64,000 bases of DNA from Arthrobacter pascens (GTDB taxonomy: Bacteria > Actinomycetota > Actinomycetes > Actinomycetales > Micrococcaceae). Where the stretch lies: assembly GCF_017052465.1 (NCBI RefSeq), contig NZ_JAFHKT010000121.1:59663-123662 (forward strand), in the 5' to 3' direction. The notes beneath the pieces are model-generated. The model was not told the DNA's origin. It searched no databases and saw only the letters and a list, made by a program, of their open reading frames with translations. The position numbers and the translations under genes are program-made. Shown here piece by piece: positions 50,496-59,004 of this stretch. Numbering within the stretch: the first letter of the stretch is position 1; each line of letters starts with the position of its first letter.

Positions 50496-51014
50496 ATGCT
50501 GGACCCCCATCCAAGGCATGAAAATGCCGTGTACTACCGCTATCAGGGAGCACCAAAACCGGACCCGGGTGTTCTTCAGGCGAAAAAGATACGGGAACTC
50601 CTCCGGAAGGACCGGCAGCGGCTTTCGTTCAATGCCAGCAGCATGCGCGCGCTCTCCGTCCGCCTGAACCAGCAGATTGCCCAGGCGCTCTGTGACGGCA
50701 TGAAAGTTGCGAGCCTGGCTGAGGCCTCAGAACTCTCCCGCTGGGCAGTCCGAACCATCGGCCTGTCCTCCGACGATCTGCTGCCCTCCGGCCTGCCCGT
50801 TAAGCAGCATCTTGCGGAGATCAGCCGGCTGAAGTCCGAGCTGGCCGAGCTTGAGGAATCGAAGGCGGACCTGGAGGAACGGCGCCTGAAGCTCTTGGCC
50901 GCCGCACGCCGGCTCGGCGTCATGGATGACTACGAACTCGTGGCGCTGAGCGGACTGCAGCGCGAGACAATCCGGAAGATGACCTGGGGCGTCCGGCCGG
51001 AGTCGGTGGTCTAG
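50496..51014 (+). CDS. Hypothetical helical protein (172 aa)
   Basis: A mostly alpha-helical product. Residues 28-75 are basic helices (KKIRELLRKDRQRLSFNASSMRALSVRL), a short helix-turn-helix-like part follows (KVASLAEASELSRWAVRTIGL, about 69-90), then a coiled coil (ISRLKSELAELEESKADLEERRLKLL, about 108-134), and a second helix-turn-helix-like element (DDYELVALSGLQRETIRKMTWG). It may bind DNA; that is inference. TAGCCT lies 7 bases before ATG, hinting at a leaderless mRNA. Its stop shares CTAG with the GPP34 gene. Confidence 0.75.
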   Translation: MLDPHPRHENAVYYRYQGAPKPDPGVLQAKKIRELLRKDRQRLSFNASSMRALSVRLNQQIAQALCDGMKVASLAEASELSRWAVRTIGLSSDDLLPSGLPVKQHLAEISRLKSELAELEESKADLEERRLKLLAAARRLGVMDDYELVALSGLQRETIRKMTWGVRPESVV

Positions 51015-51649
51015 GTTGCGGCTTCCGCCTCCGCCAGTTTGATCATGCGCAGTTCGTCCGCCACCGCACGGGCCGGCCAGTGGTCGTGGGTCAGTTCCCT
51101 GATGCGGTCCTGATCTGCTGCCGGAAAGACCTTGTCGATCAGCCCGGTGGCCCGAAGCAGGGCCAGCAGCGCGGTGGTCCTGGGATCGGCCGGCGCACCC
51201 CCGAGTGCGGCCTGGGACTTTTCCAGGAGCCCCGCTTCCGTAGCATGGTCCCTTTCCGGGTACCGTGTGGTCCTGAACAGTCCGAGGTGTTTTTCACCGA
51301 CGTGGTCCACGATGCCAAGAGCCGCCATCCCCTCATACACGCGGTGCAGTTCTGCGCGGCTTTCCAGCATGGACACCCAACGCCTGGGCGTATGTGGCCG
51401 TGATTTGTCGCGGATGAGCTCCAGCTGGTGCTGGAAGTCGGATTCCGGAGCGGCGCCGGTAGCCCTCACGTGCTTTCCCTGCAGCTCGATTGCCCCCAGC
51501 AGATCCAGTTCAGCCAGTATGGCCCCTGCCAAAGCGGCCCTGAGCACGGGCTGCGGAACTTCCGGTTCGCCGTCCTTGTCGTTCGTTGCCAGAAGAAGGA
51601 ATGCCTGGGGAAGGTTCAGCCCGCCTGTGCTCGGTGATTCAGCGTTCAT
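51011..51649 (-). CDS. GPP34 (GOLPH3-like) family phosphoprotein
   Basis: A 212-residue helical protein matching GPP34: LNLPQAFLLLATNDKDG at the N-terminus, ALAGAILAELDLLGAIEL, and ALLALLRATGLIDKVFP, which corresponds to the conserved second half. Eukaryotic members bind phosphatidylinositol 4-phosphate and Golgi enzymes; bacterial members' role is unknown. ATG 51649 starts the conserved part; the frame is open a little further. It is convergent with the helical unknown gene. Confidence 0.87.
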   Translation of the reverse strand: MNAESPSTGGLNLPQAFLLLATNDKDGEPEVPQPVLRAALAGAILAELDLLGAIELQGKHVRATGAAPESDFQHQLELIRDKSRPHTPRRWVSMLESRAELHRVYEGMAALGIVDHVGEKHLGLFRTTRYPERDHATEAGLLEKSQAALGGAPADPRTTALLALLRATGLIDKVFPAADQDRIRELTHDHWPARAVADELRMIKLAEAEAAT

Positions 51650-51743
51650 ACCATCATGGTGGCGCAGTTGGGCAGGCACCACAACGGCGAATTCGCGGGC
51701 CTGAAAGCCCTTCTCCGAGCAAAAGCCCTAGCCGCAAACGAGA

Positions 51744-51777
51744 TTGCATAGTACATTTGATGCAATCAGCCTTGCAT
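51744..51777. promoter_or_regulatory. TTGCAT repeats, candidate RpiR operator
   Basis: TTGCAT-N10-ATGCAA (51744-51765) is an inverted repeat, and a third TTGCAT is at 51772-51777, just upstream of the RpiR gene. Spacing and symmetry suit a dimeric regulator; assignment is inferred. Confidence 0.5.
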
Positions 51778-51808
51778 AGTGAGCCACGCTACAGAAGAGG
51801 GTCTGAAC

Positions 51809-52729
51809 TTGAACACCAACGCTGTCGATCTTGCAGCCGGCGCCCCAGGCACCGCCTCAGGTACGGGCACAGGTACGGCCGCCGCCAGCGCTTCTCATGC
51901 CTGGCTCGGGGACGCCCTTCCGGATGTTCCGTTGACCAAGGCGCAAAGCCGGGTGGTCGATGTCATCGCCCGCAATCCGCAGCTCTCCTCCTACGCAGAC
52001 ATCGCCGAGATCGCCCAGCGGGCGGATGTCAACAACTCCACCGTGGTCCGCGCGGCCCAGCACCTGGGCTACCGGGGCTGGCCGGATCTCCAGCGGGAAC
52101 TGCGCTCCCGCTACCTCGTGATGATCTCCACCGAGGACACCCTGACGGAGCACGGAGAGCACCGCAGTCCCTTGCATGACGCACTCAACCACGACATCGA
52201 GAATCTGCGCCTGACGCTGGACTCCAATACGGCCGACGACGCCGAGGCCGCCATCGCGGCCATGGCCACCGCCAAGTCCATCACCGTCGTCGGGCTCGGC
52301 TCGTTCGCCGGCCCCGCCAGCGTGATGGCCCACCTGGGCTCCACCATGGGATACCCCATCACCCTCGAGAACCGCGGCGGCGTCCATCTCGCGTCCAGCG
52401 CCAATTCCCTCGGGGACGGGGACGTCCTGGTGGTCATCAACATGTGGCGCTCCGTCCGGCAGATCATCGTCACGGCCGAAGCCGCCAAGCAGGCCGGCGC
52501 CACGGTCATTGCCATCAGCGACATGCGGCGCGGGCGCCTCGCAGCCGTGGCCGATCACCTCCTGGTGGTGGCCTCGGAGGGGATCTCCTTCTTCCAGTCC
52601 GTCACCGCCGCAAACTCCCTGGTCTACGGCCTGCTCGCGGGCATGGAGGCAGCGCACCCCGAACGCAGCCGTGCCGCCATCCGCCGCACGCAGCAGCTGT
52701 GGAAAGACCTCGACATCTACCTCGACTGA
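51809..52729 (+). CDS. MurR/RpiR-family transcriptional regulator
   Basis: A 306-residue regulator. The N-terminal part is Ala/Gly/Thr rich. The helix-turn-helix domain (about 45-105) includes SYADIAEIAQRADVNNSTVVRAAQHLGYRGWPDLQ, and the SIS domain (about 150-285) has TVVGLGSFAGPASVMAHLGST and VVINMWRSVRQIIVTAEAAKQAGATVIAISD. SIS domains usually bind sugar phosphates. TTG 51809 has AGAGGG 7 bases upstream; GTG 51779 is the alternative. The gene opens a five-gene rightward unit and likely controls it. Confidence 0.88.
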   Translation: MNTNAVDLAAGAPGTASGTGTGTAAASASHAWLGDALPDVPLTKAQSRVVDVIARNPQLSSYADIAEIAQRADVNNSTVVRAAQHLGYRGWPDLQRELRSRYLVMISTEDTLTEHGEHRSPLHDALNHDIENLRLTLDSNTADDAEAAIAAMATAKSITVVGLGSFAGPASVMAHLGSTMGYPITLENRGGVHLASSANSLGDGDVLVVINMWRSVRQIIVTAEAAKQAGATVIAISDMRRGRLAAVADHLLVVASEGISFFQSVTAANSLVYGLLAGMEAAHPERSRAAIRRTQQLWKDLDIYLD

Positions 52730-52782
52730 CCTCCGCACGCCCGACTCACCCTCACCACACCCAGCTTCTCCGGGAGTAGTAC

Positions 52783-53733
52783 ATGAACACCAACACCGAC
52801 CGCCGCGTAGCCGTCATTGGCCTCGGCGCCATGGGCGGGGCGATGGCCGCCACGCTCCGCCAGGCCGGCTGGAACGTCACCGGCTTCGACCCTTCCGAGG
52901 CCGCCAGGGCCGCCGCGGCCGAGGCAGGAATCGCCACAACGGCCAACATCGCGGATCTGGCCGGGACTCCTTACGCCGTTCTCTCCCTGCCCGCAGCCAA
53001 CGTGGTTGAAGCCACCGTGCCCCAACTCCTGGCACCGGGAACCGTCGCGATCGTCGACACCACCACCTCCGAACCGGCCACCAGCAGACTCATGGCCTCC
53101 CTTGCCGAGGCACAAGGGGCAGCCTTTGTGGACGCCCCGGTCTCCGGCGGCCGCGACGGGGCGGCAACCGGAACTCTGAGCGCCTTCGTCGGAGCAACCG
53201 ACGCGGCCCTTGCCGCCGCCGAGCCCGTCCTGCTCGCACTCACCGGCGGCAAGTACAGCCACATCGGCGGCCCCGGCAGCGGCAACGTAGTGAAGCTCCT
53301 CAACAACGTCCTGGCGGCGGCCAACCTGGTCTCCGTCGGTGAGGCCCTGGGTGTCGCCAAGGCCTACGGCATCGATCCCGCCAAGGCGGCGGCGAGCATC
53401 AGCGAGGCCTCCGGCGGCAGCAAGGTCTCCGCGAACATGTATCCCAACTGGGTGCTCTCCGGCACGCACGATTCTGGCTTCTCGCTCGGCCTCATGGCCC
53501 GGGACGCCGCCCTCGCCGTGGAGGTCGCCGCACGGATCGGCGAAAACCCGGCACTGCTGGCGGCGGTGGCCAGCCAATGGCAGGAGGCCCTGGCCGCCCT
53601 CGGACCGCGTGCAGACTTCACCGAGATCGCGCGGACCGTGGCCCCGACCATCACCCCCGCCGGCGCACCCAACGCCGGCGCACCTGCCAGCACGGCACCC
53701 AACAGCACTAACGGCAGCACAACCGCCGCCTAA
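52783..53733 (+). CDS. NAD(P)-dependent dehydrogenase, 3-hydroxyisobutyrate dehydrogenase-like
   Basis: A 316-residue beta-hydroxyacid dehydrogenase. Cofactor site VIGLGAMGGAMAATL (11-25), substrate loop DAPVSGGRDGAATGTL (117-131), and catalytic Lys171 in GNVVKLLNNVL with Asn175. The last 27 residues are a Pro/Ala/Asn/Thr-rich tail not seen in the family. It would oxidise a 3-hydroxy acid to a semialdehyde, which the next gene's aldehyde dehydrogenase could oxidise further. Confidence 0.9.
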   Translation: MNTNTDRRVAVIGLGAMGGAMAATLRQAGWNVTGFDPSEAARAAAAEAGIATTANIADLAGTPYAVLSLPAANVVEATVPQLLAPGTVAIVDTTTSEPATSRLMASLAEAQGAAFVDAPVSGGRDGAATGTLSAFVGATDAALAAAEPVLLALTGGKYSHIGGPGSGNVVKLLNNVLAAANLVSVGEALGVAKAYGIDPAKAAASISEASGGSKVSANMYPNWVLSGTHDSGFSLGLMARDAALAVEVAARIGENPALLAAVASQWQEALAALGPRADFTEIARTVAPTITPAGAPNAGAPASTAPNSTNGSTTAA

Positions 53734-53757
53734 GCCCAGCCCCAAAGGACCACCACA

Positions 53758-55305
53758 TTGAGCATCACAACAGCACCCACCTCGTCCTCGGCAGCCACCG
53801 CCCGGGCGGTCCTGGACGCAGCGTTCCCGGACGGCCTCGGGGCCTTCCTCGACGGCCGGACGGTTCCCGGCGGCGGCGAGAGCATCACGCTCACTGCCGC
53901 AGCAACCGGCGAAGCCTTTGCCACGTACGCCGATCCCGGCGCGGAGGGCGCCAACGACATCCTCGAAAGCTCGGTTGCCGGCGCAGAGGCCTGGGGCGGG
54001 CTGAACGGGTTCGAACGGGCGGCCATCCTGCGCAACGTCAGCCGGGCCGTCGAAGCGCACGCGGAGGAACTGGCCGTCATCGAGTCGGCCACCACCGGAA
54101 AGCCCATCCGTGACACCCGGGCTGAAGCGCTCAAGGTGGCTGAAATGTTCGGCTACTACGCTGGCTGGGCCGACAAACTCACCGGCCAGACCATACCCGT
54201 TCCTGGCGAGTGGCACACCTACACCGAGCGCGTCCCCTGGGGCGTCGTCGTCGCCATCACGCCGTGGAACGCGCCGCTTTTCACGGCGGGCTGGAACTCC
54301 GCCGCGCCGCTGGCCGCCGGCAACGCCGTGATCATCAAACCCAGCGAATTCACCCCGGCCTCGTCGGTCCGGCTCGCCCAGCTGGCCCACGAGGCGGGAC
54401 TGCCGGCGGGCGCGTTCAACGTGGCCGCGGGGCTCGGCCAGACCGTGGGCGCCGCCCTCACCACCGACCGGCGGGTGGGCAAAGTCAGCTTCATCGGCTC
54501 CGTCCCCACCGGGCGCCGGGTGGCTGTCGCCGCGGCGCAGGCAGGGATTCCCGCCCTGCTGGAACTCGGCGGCAAGAGCGCCAACATCGTGTTCGCCGAC
54601 GCCGACCTGGAACGTGCGGCCGACGGCGCCATCGCGGCGATCTTCTCCGGCGCCGGGCAATCCTGCGTGGCCGGCTCACGGCTCCTGGTGGAGCGCAGCG
54701 TGCACGCACAGTTCGTGGAGCTCGTCGCGGACCGGGCAGCCCGGCTGCGCATCGGCGACCCGCTGAGTGCGGACACCGAGGTGGGCCCCATCATCACGGC
54801 CCAGCAGTTCGCCACCGTCACCTCCCTGATCGATGCAGGAATGCACGACGGCGGACGCCGGGTCACCGGCGGAACGCTTCCTGACGCTCTGGCCGGGTCC
54901 GCGCTGGCCGGCGGCCACTGGGTGATGCCGACATTGCTCGACGGGGTGACGCCCGATAACCGCCTCGAAACCACAGAGGTGTTTGGTCCCGTCGTGGGCG
55001 CGGACGCGTTCGACACGGAGGCTGAGGCGATTGCCCGGGCCAACAACACCAACTTTGGCCTGGCCGGTGCGGTGTGGACGTCCGACGTTTCCCGCGCGCA
55101 CCACATTGCCCGCGCGGTGAAGGCCGGCACGTTCTGGATCAACTCCTACAAGACCATCCACGTGGCCGTTCCGTTCGGCGGCTTCGGCGACTCGGGCCAC
55201 GGCCGTTCGTCCGGGCCCGGCGTCCTGGACGAGTACACCCAAACGAAGGCGATCTGGGTGCCCACGCGGGCAGCAGGCGCTCCATTCCCGTCCCTGTCCT
55301 ACTAG
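53758..55305 (+). CDS. Aldehyde dehydrogenase family protein
   Basis: A 515-residue NAD(P)-dependent aldehyde dehydrogenase. TPWNAPLFTAGWNSAAPLAAGNAVIIKPSE (Asn171 in the oxyanion hole, Lys195), general base Glu269 in LLELGGKSANIVF, and nucleophile Cys303 in GAGQSCVAGSRL are intact. TTG at 53758 is the start, with AAAGGA 8 bases upstream. Placed between a 3-hydroxyacid dehydrogenase and an M20 amidohydrolase, it probably oxidises the semialdehyde made by the former. Confidence 0.92.
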   Translation: MSITTAPTSSSAATARAVLDAAFPDGLGAFLDGRTVPGGGESITLTAAATGEAFATYADPGAEGANDILESSVAGAEAWGGLNGFERAAILRNVSRAVEAHAEELAVIESATTGKPIRDTRAEALKVAEMFGYYAGWADKLTGQTIPVPGEWHTYTERVPWGVVVAITPWNAPLFTAGWNSAAPLAAGNAVIIKPSEFTPASSVRLAQLAHEAGLPAGAFNVAAGLGQTVGAALTTDRRVGKVSFIGSVPTGRRVAVAAAQAGIPALLELGGKSANIVFADADLERAADGAIAAIFSGAGQSCVAGSRLLVERSVHAQFVELVADRAARLRIGDPLSADTEVGPIITAQQFATVTSLIDAGMHDGGRRVTGGTLPDALAGSALAGGHWVMPTLLDGVTPDNRLETTEVFGPVVGADAFDTEAEAIARANNTNFGLAGAVWTSDVSRAHHIARAVKAGTFWINSYKTIHVAVPFGGFGDSGHGRSSGPGVLDEYTQTKAIWVPTRAAGAPFPSLSY

Positions 55306-55333
55306 CAGCAGAAACCAGGAGCAGCAGATCCCA

Positions 55334-56560
55334 ATGGAACAGACAGACACAACAGCCGGCATGGCGACTCTCCGCGCCGCCCTGGCCGACCGCGTGGAGG
55401 ACTGGAAGCCCCGGGTCCAGGCCATGGCGCACGAAATCCACACCAACAGGGAGCTGTCCTTCGAGGAGGTCCGCTCGGCCGAGGCGGCGGCAGCGCTGCT
55501 GGCCGACGGCGGCTTCGAGGTGGAACGCGGCACGGGCGGCCTGCCCACAGCCTTCACCGCGAGCGCCGGCAGCGGCGAACTGACGGTTGCCCTGTGCGTG
55601 GAATACGATGCGCTCCCCGACATCGGACACGCCTGCGGGCACAACCTGATCGCGGGCGCCTCTGTGGCAGCCGCCCTTGCCCTGCGGCCCCACGTGGACG
55701 AACTTGGCATCACGCTGAAGGCCATCGGAACGCCGGCCGAGGAGCACGGCGGCGGCAAGGTGCTGCTTCTGGAACGCGGGGCGTTCGACGGCGTCGGCCT
55801 GGCCCTGATGGTCCATCCTGTCCAGGACGGCGTGACCTATAACCCGGCGGGTACCAGCGCGCAGGCCGTGGGCCGGTACAAGGCGACGTTTACCGGAAAG
55901 GCCGCGCATGCGGCGGCAGCCCCGCATCTCGCCGTGAACGCAGCGGACGCCGCGGTGCTGAGCCAGGTCGCCGTCGGGCTTTTGCGCCAGCAAATACCGG
56001 GCGACCACCGCATAGCCCTGTACGTGGCCGAGGCCGGGCACGTAACGAACATCATTCCGGAACGGGCGGTGGTGGAGTTTGAATGCCGGGCCTTCACCCT
56101 TGCGGAATATGAGGCGCTGCTTGAGCGGGTCCGGCGCTGCTTCGAAGGTGCGGCCCTGGCCACCGGAACCACGCTGACCATCGAGTCAACAGAGCCGGTC
56201 TACGAGCCGCTGCTCCAGGACACCGCGCTGGCTGCGCACTGGACCGAGGCCATGGATGTGTTCGGCAAGGACACCTCGCCCTCGGCCGGCATCACCGGCG
56301 GCTCCACGGACATGGGCAACATCTCCCAGGTCATCCCCTCCCTGCATCCGTGGCTCAGCATTCCGGGCGCCGACGTGGCAATCCACTCCCACGGGTTCGC
56401 AGCCCTCGCCGACTCCCCTGAGGCCTACGGCGTGATGTTCGAGGCGGCCACCGCGCTGGCCTGGACCATCGCGGCCGCGGCCGGTACCCCCACCGAAAGA
56501 GCACGCTTCGTCAAAGCGGCATACCGCCGTCGGACATTCACCCAGGAAGGCACGTCATGA
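55334..56560 (+). CDS. M20 family amidohydrolase (AbgB/aminoacylase-like)
   Basis: A 408-residue metallopeptidase-fold hydrolase. Metal ligands: Cys101 and His103 in IGHACGHNL, Glu136-Glu137 in GTPAEEHGGGK; the dimerisation domain starts at FTGKAAHAAAAPHLAVNAAD. It belongs to the M20D group that removes acyl or aroyl groups from amino acids, as in p-aminobenzoyl-glutamate use. Partner transporter gene overlaps by 4 bases (ATGA). Confidence 0.9.
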   Translation: MEQTDTTAGMATLRAALADRVEDWKPRVQAMAHEIHTNRELSFEEVRSAEAAAALLADGGFEVERGTGGLPTAFTASAGSGELTVALCVEYDALPDIGHACGHNLIAGASVAAALALRPHVDELGITLKAIGTPAEEHGGGKVLLLERGAFDGVGLALMVHPVQDGVTYNPAGTSAQAVGRYKATFTGKAAHAAAAPHLAVNAADAAVLSQVAVGLLRQQIPGDHRIALYVAEAGHVTNIIPERAVVEFECRAFTLAEYEALLERVRRCFEGAALATGTTLTIESTEPVYEPLLQDTALAAHWTEAMDVFGKDTSPSAGITGGSTDMGNISQVIPSLHPWLSIPGADVAIHSHGFAALADSPEAYGVMFEAATALAWTIAAAAGTPTERARFVKAAYRRRTFTQEGTS

Positions 56561-57930
56561 GCACCAGCACCCAACCCGCGCGGATAGACAAGGCCGGTGC
56601 CCGTCTGACGCTGCCGGTCGCCGCGTTAGCCTTCGTCATTGCCATCGCGGTCCAGCTCATCGGCCAGGCCAAGATTGATCTCGGCATCGGCGCCATCGTC
56701 ATCTTCCCCATGGTCTGGGGCCTCATCCTCGGACTTTTGGTCTCCATCCAGAAGTTCAAGCCCCTGGGCCTGGATCTGCAAAGGGTTGCGGCCGCCCTGG
56801 TCGGTGTGGCTGTCCTGCTGCTGGTGGCCAGGCTGGCGTTCAACATCGGCCCCAGCCTTCCCAGCCTGATCAAGGCCGGGCCGGCCCTGCTACTGCAGGA
56901 GGTGGGCCACCTGCTGGGCACCATCGCGCTGGCCCTCCCCCTGGCTGTTCTGCTCCGCATGGGAAAGGCGACGGTGGGGGCCACGTTCTCCCTGGACCGG
57001 GAACCGTCCTTCGCCATGGTTTCCGAAAAGTACGGTCCCGATTCGGACCAGTACCGGGGCGTCCTGGCCATGTACGTCTTCGGGACCCTTTTCGGCGCCG
57101 TGTTCATCACGCTGCTCACCTCTCTCGTGGCCAACTGGAAGATCTTCGACCCGCTGGCCCTGGCCATGGGCGCCGGTGTGGGATCCGGCTCCATGATGGC
57201 AGCATCCTCAGCCAGCATCATCGCGGCCTACCCCGGCGACCAGGAAGCCATCCTGGGCATGGCGGCGGTCTCCAACCTGATCACCACCATCCTCGGCGTG
57301 TACGTCGGAATCTATATCGCGCTGCCGCTGGCGGACCGTTTCTATCGGGTCCTCACCCGCAAGCAGACGCGCGAGGCGGCTGCCGTCACGGCAGGTGCCA
57401 CCGCAGAGCGCGGCGCGGCCGACGTGGAGCGGGAAGAGGCCCAGGCCGAGGAAAACCGGCGGTTCCGCGAGCAGGTCGCCGAATCCTCGGCAGCCATTAA
57501 GCTGCCGCTGTGGCTGTCCCTGTCGGTTCTGACGGTCCTGGGAATCGGCACCGCCTCCGTGGCGGCCAAGGGGTTCAGCCTGTCGATCGTCGCCGGGTAC
57601 GGAATCATGCTTGCCCTGGTTTTGGTGAGCATTGCCCTGTCGAAGGTCACCAGGAAAATCTCGGCGATCGTCTACATCACCACCATCGGTGCCTACATCT
57701 CCAGCCCCTGGTTCTTCGGCGCCGCAGCGCTCACCTCGGTGATCAAGACGGTCGATTTCCTGTCCATCGCCACCGTCATGCTGACGCTCGCGGGCCTGTC
57801 CCTGGGCAAGGACATCCCGTTGCTGAAAAACATTGGCTGGAAGATCATCCCGGTGGGCCTGGTGGCCATCACCGCATCCTTCCTGCTCTCGACGGTGATC
57901 GCGCAGTTCGCGCTGGGGCTCGGGCAGTAG
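56557..57930 (+). CDS. DUF3100 integral membrane protein, probable transporter
   Basis: A 457-residue protein with about 12 membrane segments in two halves joined by a charged loop (about 265-310, rich in Glu, Arg and Ala). The region GVGSGSMMAASSASIIAAYPGDQEAILGMAAVSNLITT is characteristic of DUF3100. The domain is repeatedly found with M20 peptidases by family knowledge; a transport role is inferred from topology and overlap with the M20 gene. The bidirectional terminator that follows ends the operon. Confidence 0.87.
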   Translation: MSTSTQPARIDKAGARLTLPVAALAFVIAIAVQLIGQAKIDLGIGAIVIFPMVWGLILGLLVSIQKFKPLGLDLQRVAAALVGVAVLLLVARLAFNIGPSLPSLIKAGPALLLQEVGHLLGTIALALPLAVLLRMGKATVGATFSLDREPSFAMVSEKYGPDSDQYRGVLAMYVFGTLFGAVFITLLTSLVANWKIFDPLALAMGAGVGSGSMMAASSASIIAAYPGDQEAILGMAAVSNLITTILGVYVGIYIALPLADRFYRVLTRKQTREAAAVTAGATAERGAADVEREEAQAEENRRFREQVAESSAAIKLPLWLSLSVLTVLGIGTASVAAKGFSLSIVAGYGIMLALVLVSIALSKVTRKISAIVYITTIGAYISSPWFFGAAALTSVIKTVDFLSIATVMLTLAGLSLGKDIPLLKNIGWKIIPVGLVAITASFLLSTVIAQFALGLGQ

Positions 57931-57997
57931 CGCTCCGGCACCCAGCGCTCTGGCATTAAGCGTGCAGTACCGGCACACGCCGCCGCACCAGTGAACG

Positions 57998-58025
57998 GAC
58001 GACGGCGGGACCTCCCGCCGTCGTC
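57998..58025. terminator. Bidirectional terminator between convergent genes
   Basis: GACGACGGCGGGA and TCCCGCCGTCGTC form a perfect 13-bp stem around CC, followed by TGTTG. It separates the DUF3100 and NTF2-like genes. Confidence 0.85.
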
Positions 58026-58046
58026 TGTTGCGTCTTGTCCCCGGGG

Positions 58047-58430
58047 TTACCAGGTGGTGGCTTCCGAGCGCGCGGCGAGCCATTCCCCGTCTGCGCGGAT
58101 GAAGTCCATGGTGAGCTGCAGCGGCCAGTTGGCCCGGGCCCCGTAGACCGTAGCGTCGGTGACGGTCCTCCCCACCAGCCGGGCGGTGGCGCCGTCCACC
58201 TGAAGGGACACGTCCTTCTCCCGGGCGTCGTGATAGACAAACTGCCCGGCCCGCATCTGGGCCAGCCACTCCTGCATGGGCTGGAAGTAGCCCGTCATGT
58301 GCGTCAGCGAGAAGTCCTTTGTGAGCAGTTCGCCGAGCGCTTCGGTGTCGCCGTCCACCATGGCGCGCAACTGGGCCCGGTAATTGTCCAGGATGTCCGA
58401 TCGGTCCTGGTCCTCAGCATCGGTGGTCAT
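58047..58430 (-). CDS. NTF2-like (SnoaL-type) protein
   Basis: A 127-residue alpha+beta barrel protein. The opening helix ILDNYRAQLRAMVDGDTEALGELLTKDFSLTHMTGYFQ and the strands ASLQVDGATARLVGRTV and WPLQLTMDFIRADGEW match the family. It is a lone gene, start ATG 58430. Function could be a small enzyme or binding protein; nothing in context decides. Confidence 0.87.
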   Translation of the reverse strand: MTTDAEDQDRSDILDNYRAQLRAMVDGDTEALGELLTKDFSLTHMTGYFQPMQEWLAQMRAGQFVYHDAREKDVSLQVDGATARLVGRTVTDATVYGARANWPLQLTMDFIRADGEWLAARSEATTW

Positions 58431-58470
58431 GGCATGCCTTTTCCGTTCTCCATGCCATCAACGCTATTAG

Positions 58471-58977
58471 CCCCGGCCCCGCTGTGGGAGGGCCTGCCGT
58501 TACCTGTCAGGTGCCCTGGGGCCGCTGGCTGTCTACATCGAACCCGCGCGAAAGGCCCTCGAGTCACTGCGGCCACCGCCAGCCGCGGACGACGTCGTGC
58601 GGGCACTTGCCTCGATTGGCCTCGACGAGCGTGACATTCAGACAAGCGACACCGGCACCGGCATCAGGTTCGGAGCGTCGGCAACGGGTGGCTGCGTTCG
58701 CGGGAGCGTAGGTCTTGATGGGACCGTACAGGTCGTCGTTGGCGGATACATCATGGACGGCGGCTGCCTCGCGATGAACGGACATAGATCCAGGGAGTTC
58801 TGGACCGGGGATCCATCAGGTGGCGATCATGATCTTTGGCCGTCCGCCAGGAGTTGCGTCGGCCCGAAGGCGATCCGCATCATCGAGGACGCGCTGGAGG
58901 AACACGGCCTCGCGCTGAAGTCGGACCCCCGCCGTCGTTCGCTTGCGTTGGCGAAACGGACGCACGGTTCCGCCTGA
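58471..58977 (+). pseudogene. Remnant of a secreted-type protein without an N-terminus
   Basis: The frame is open from 58471 to TGA at 58977 but has no good start; a GTG at 58597 would cut the conserved part. The translated stretch LAVYIEPARKALESLRPP, DDVVRALASIGLDERDI, GIRFGASATGGCVRGSVG and VVVGGYIMDGGCLAM resembles small secreted actinobacterial proteins (DUF6993-like, with two paired cysteines). The signal peptide and first 40-60 residues are missing. After LAMNGH the sequence continues for 60 residues in an unrelated, possibly coding, style. I read it as a decayed gene or a gene with a frameshifted start. Confidence 0.42.
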
Positions 58978-59004
58978 ACGCCCAGCGCGTGGGACGCTGG
59001 GGTC

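Noticed and set aside
52717..54660. 647-codon minus-strand frame opposite the dehydrogenase and ALDH genes
   Set aside because: High-GC shadow: Gly/Arg-rich low-complexity translation, while the plus-strand genes have clear catalytic motifs.
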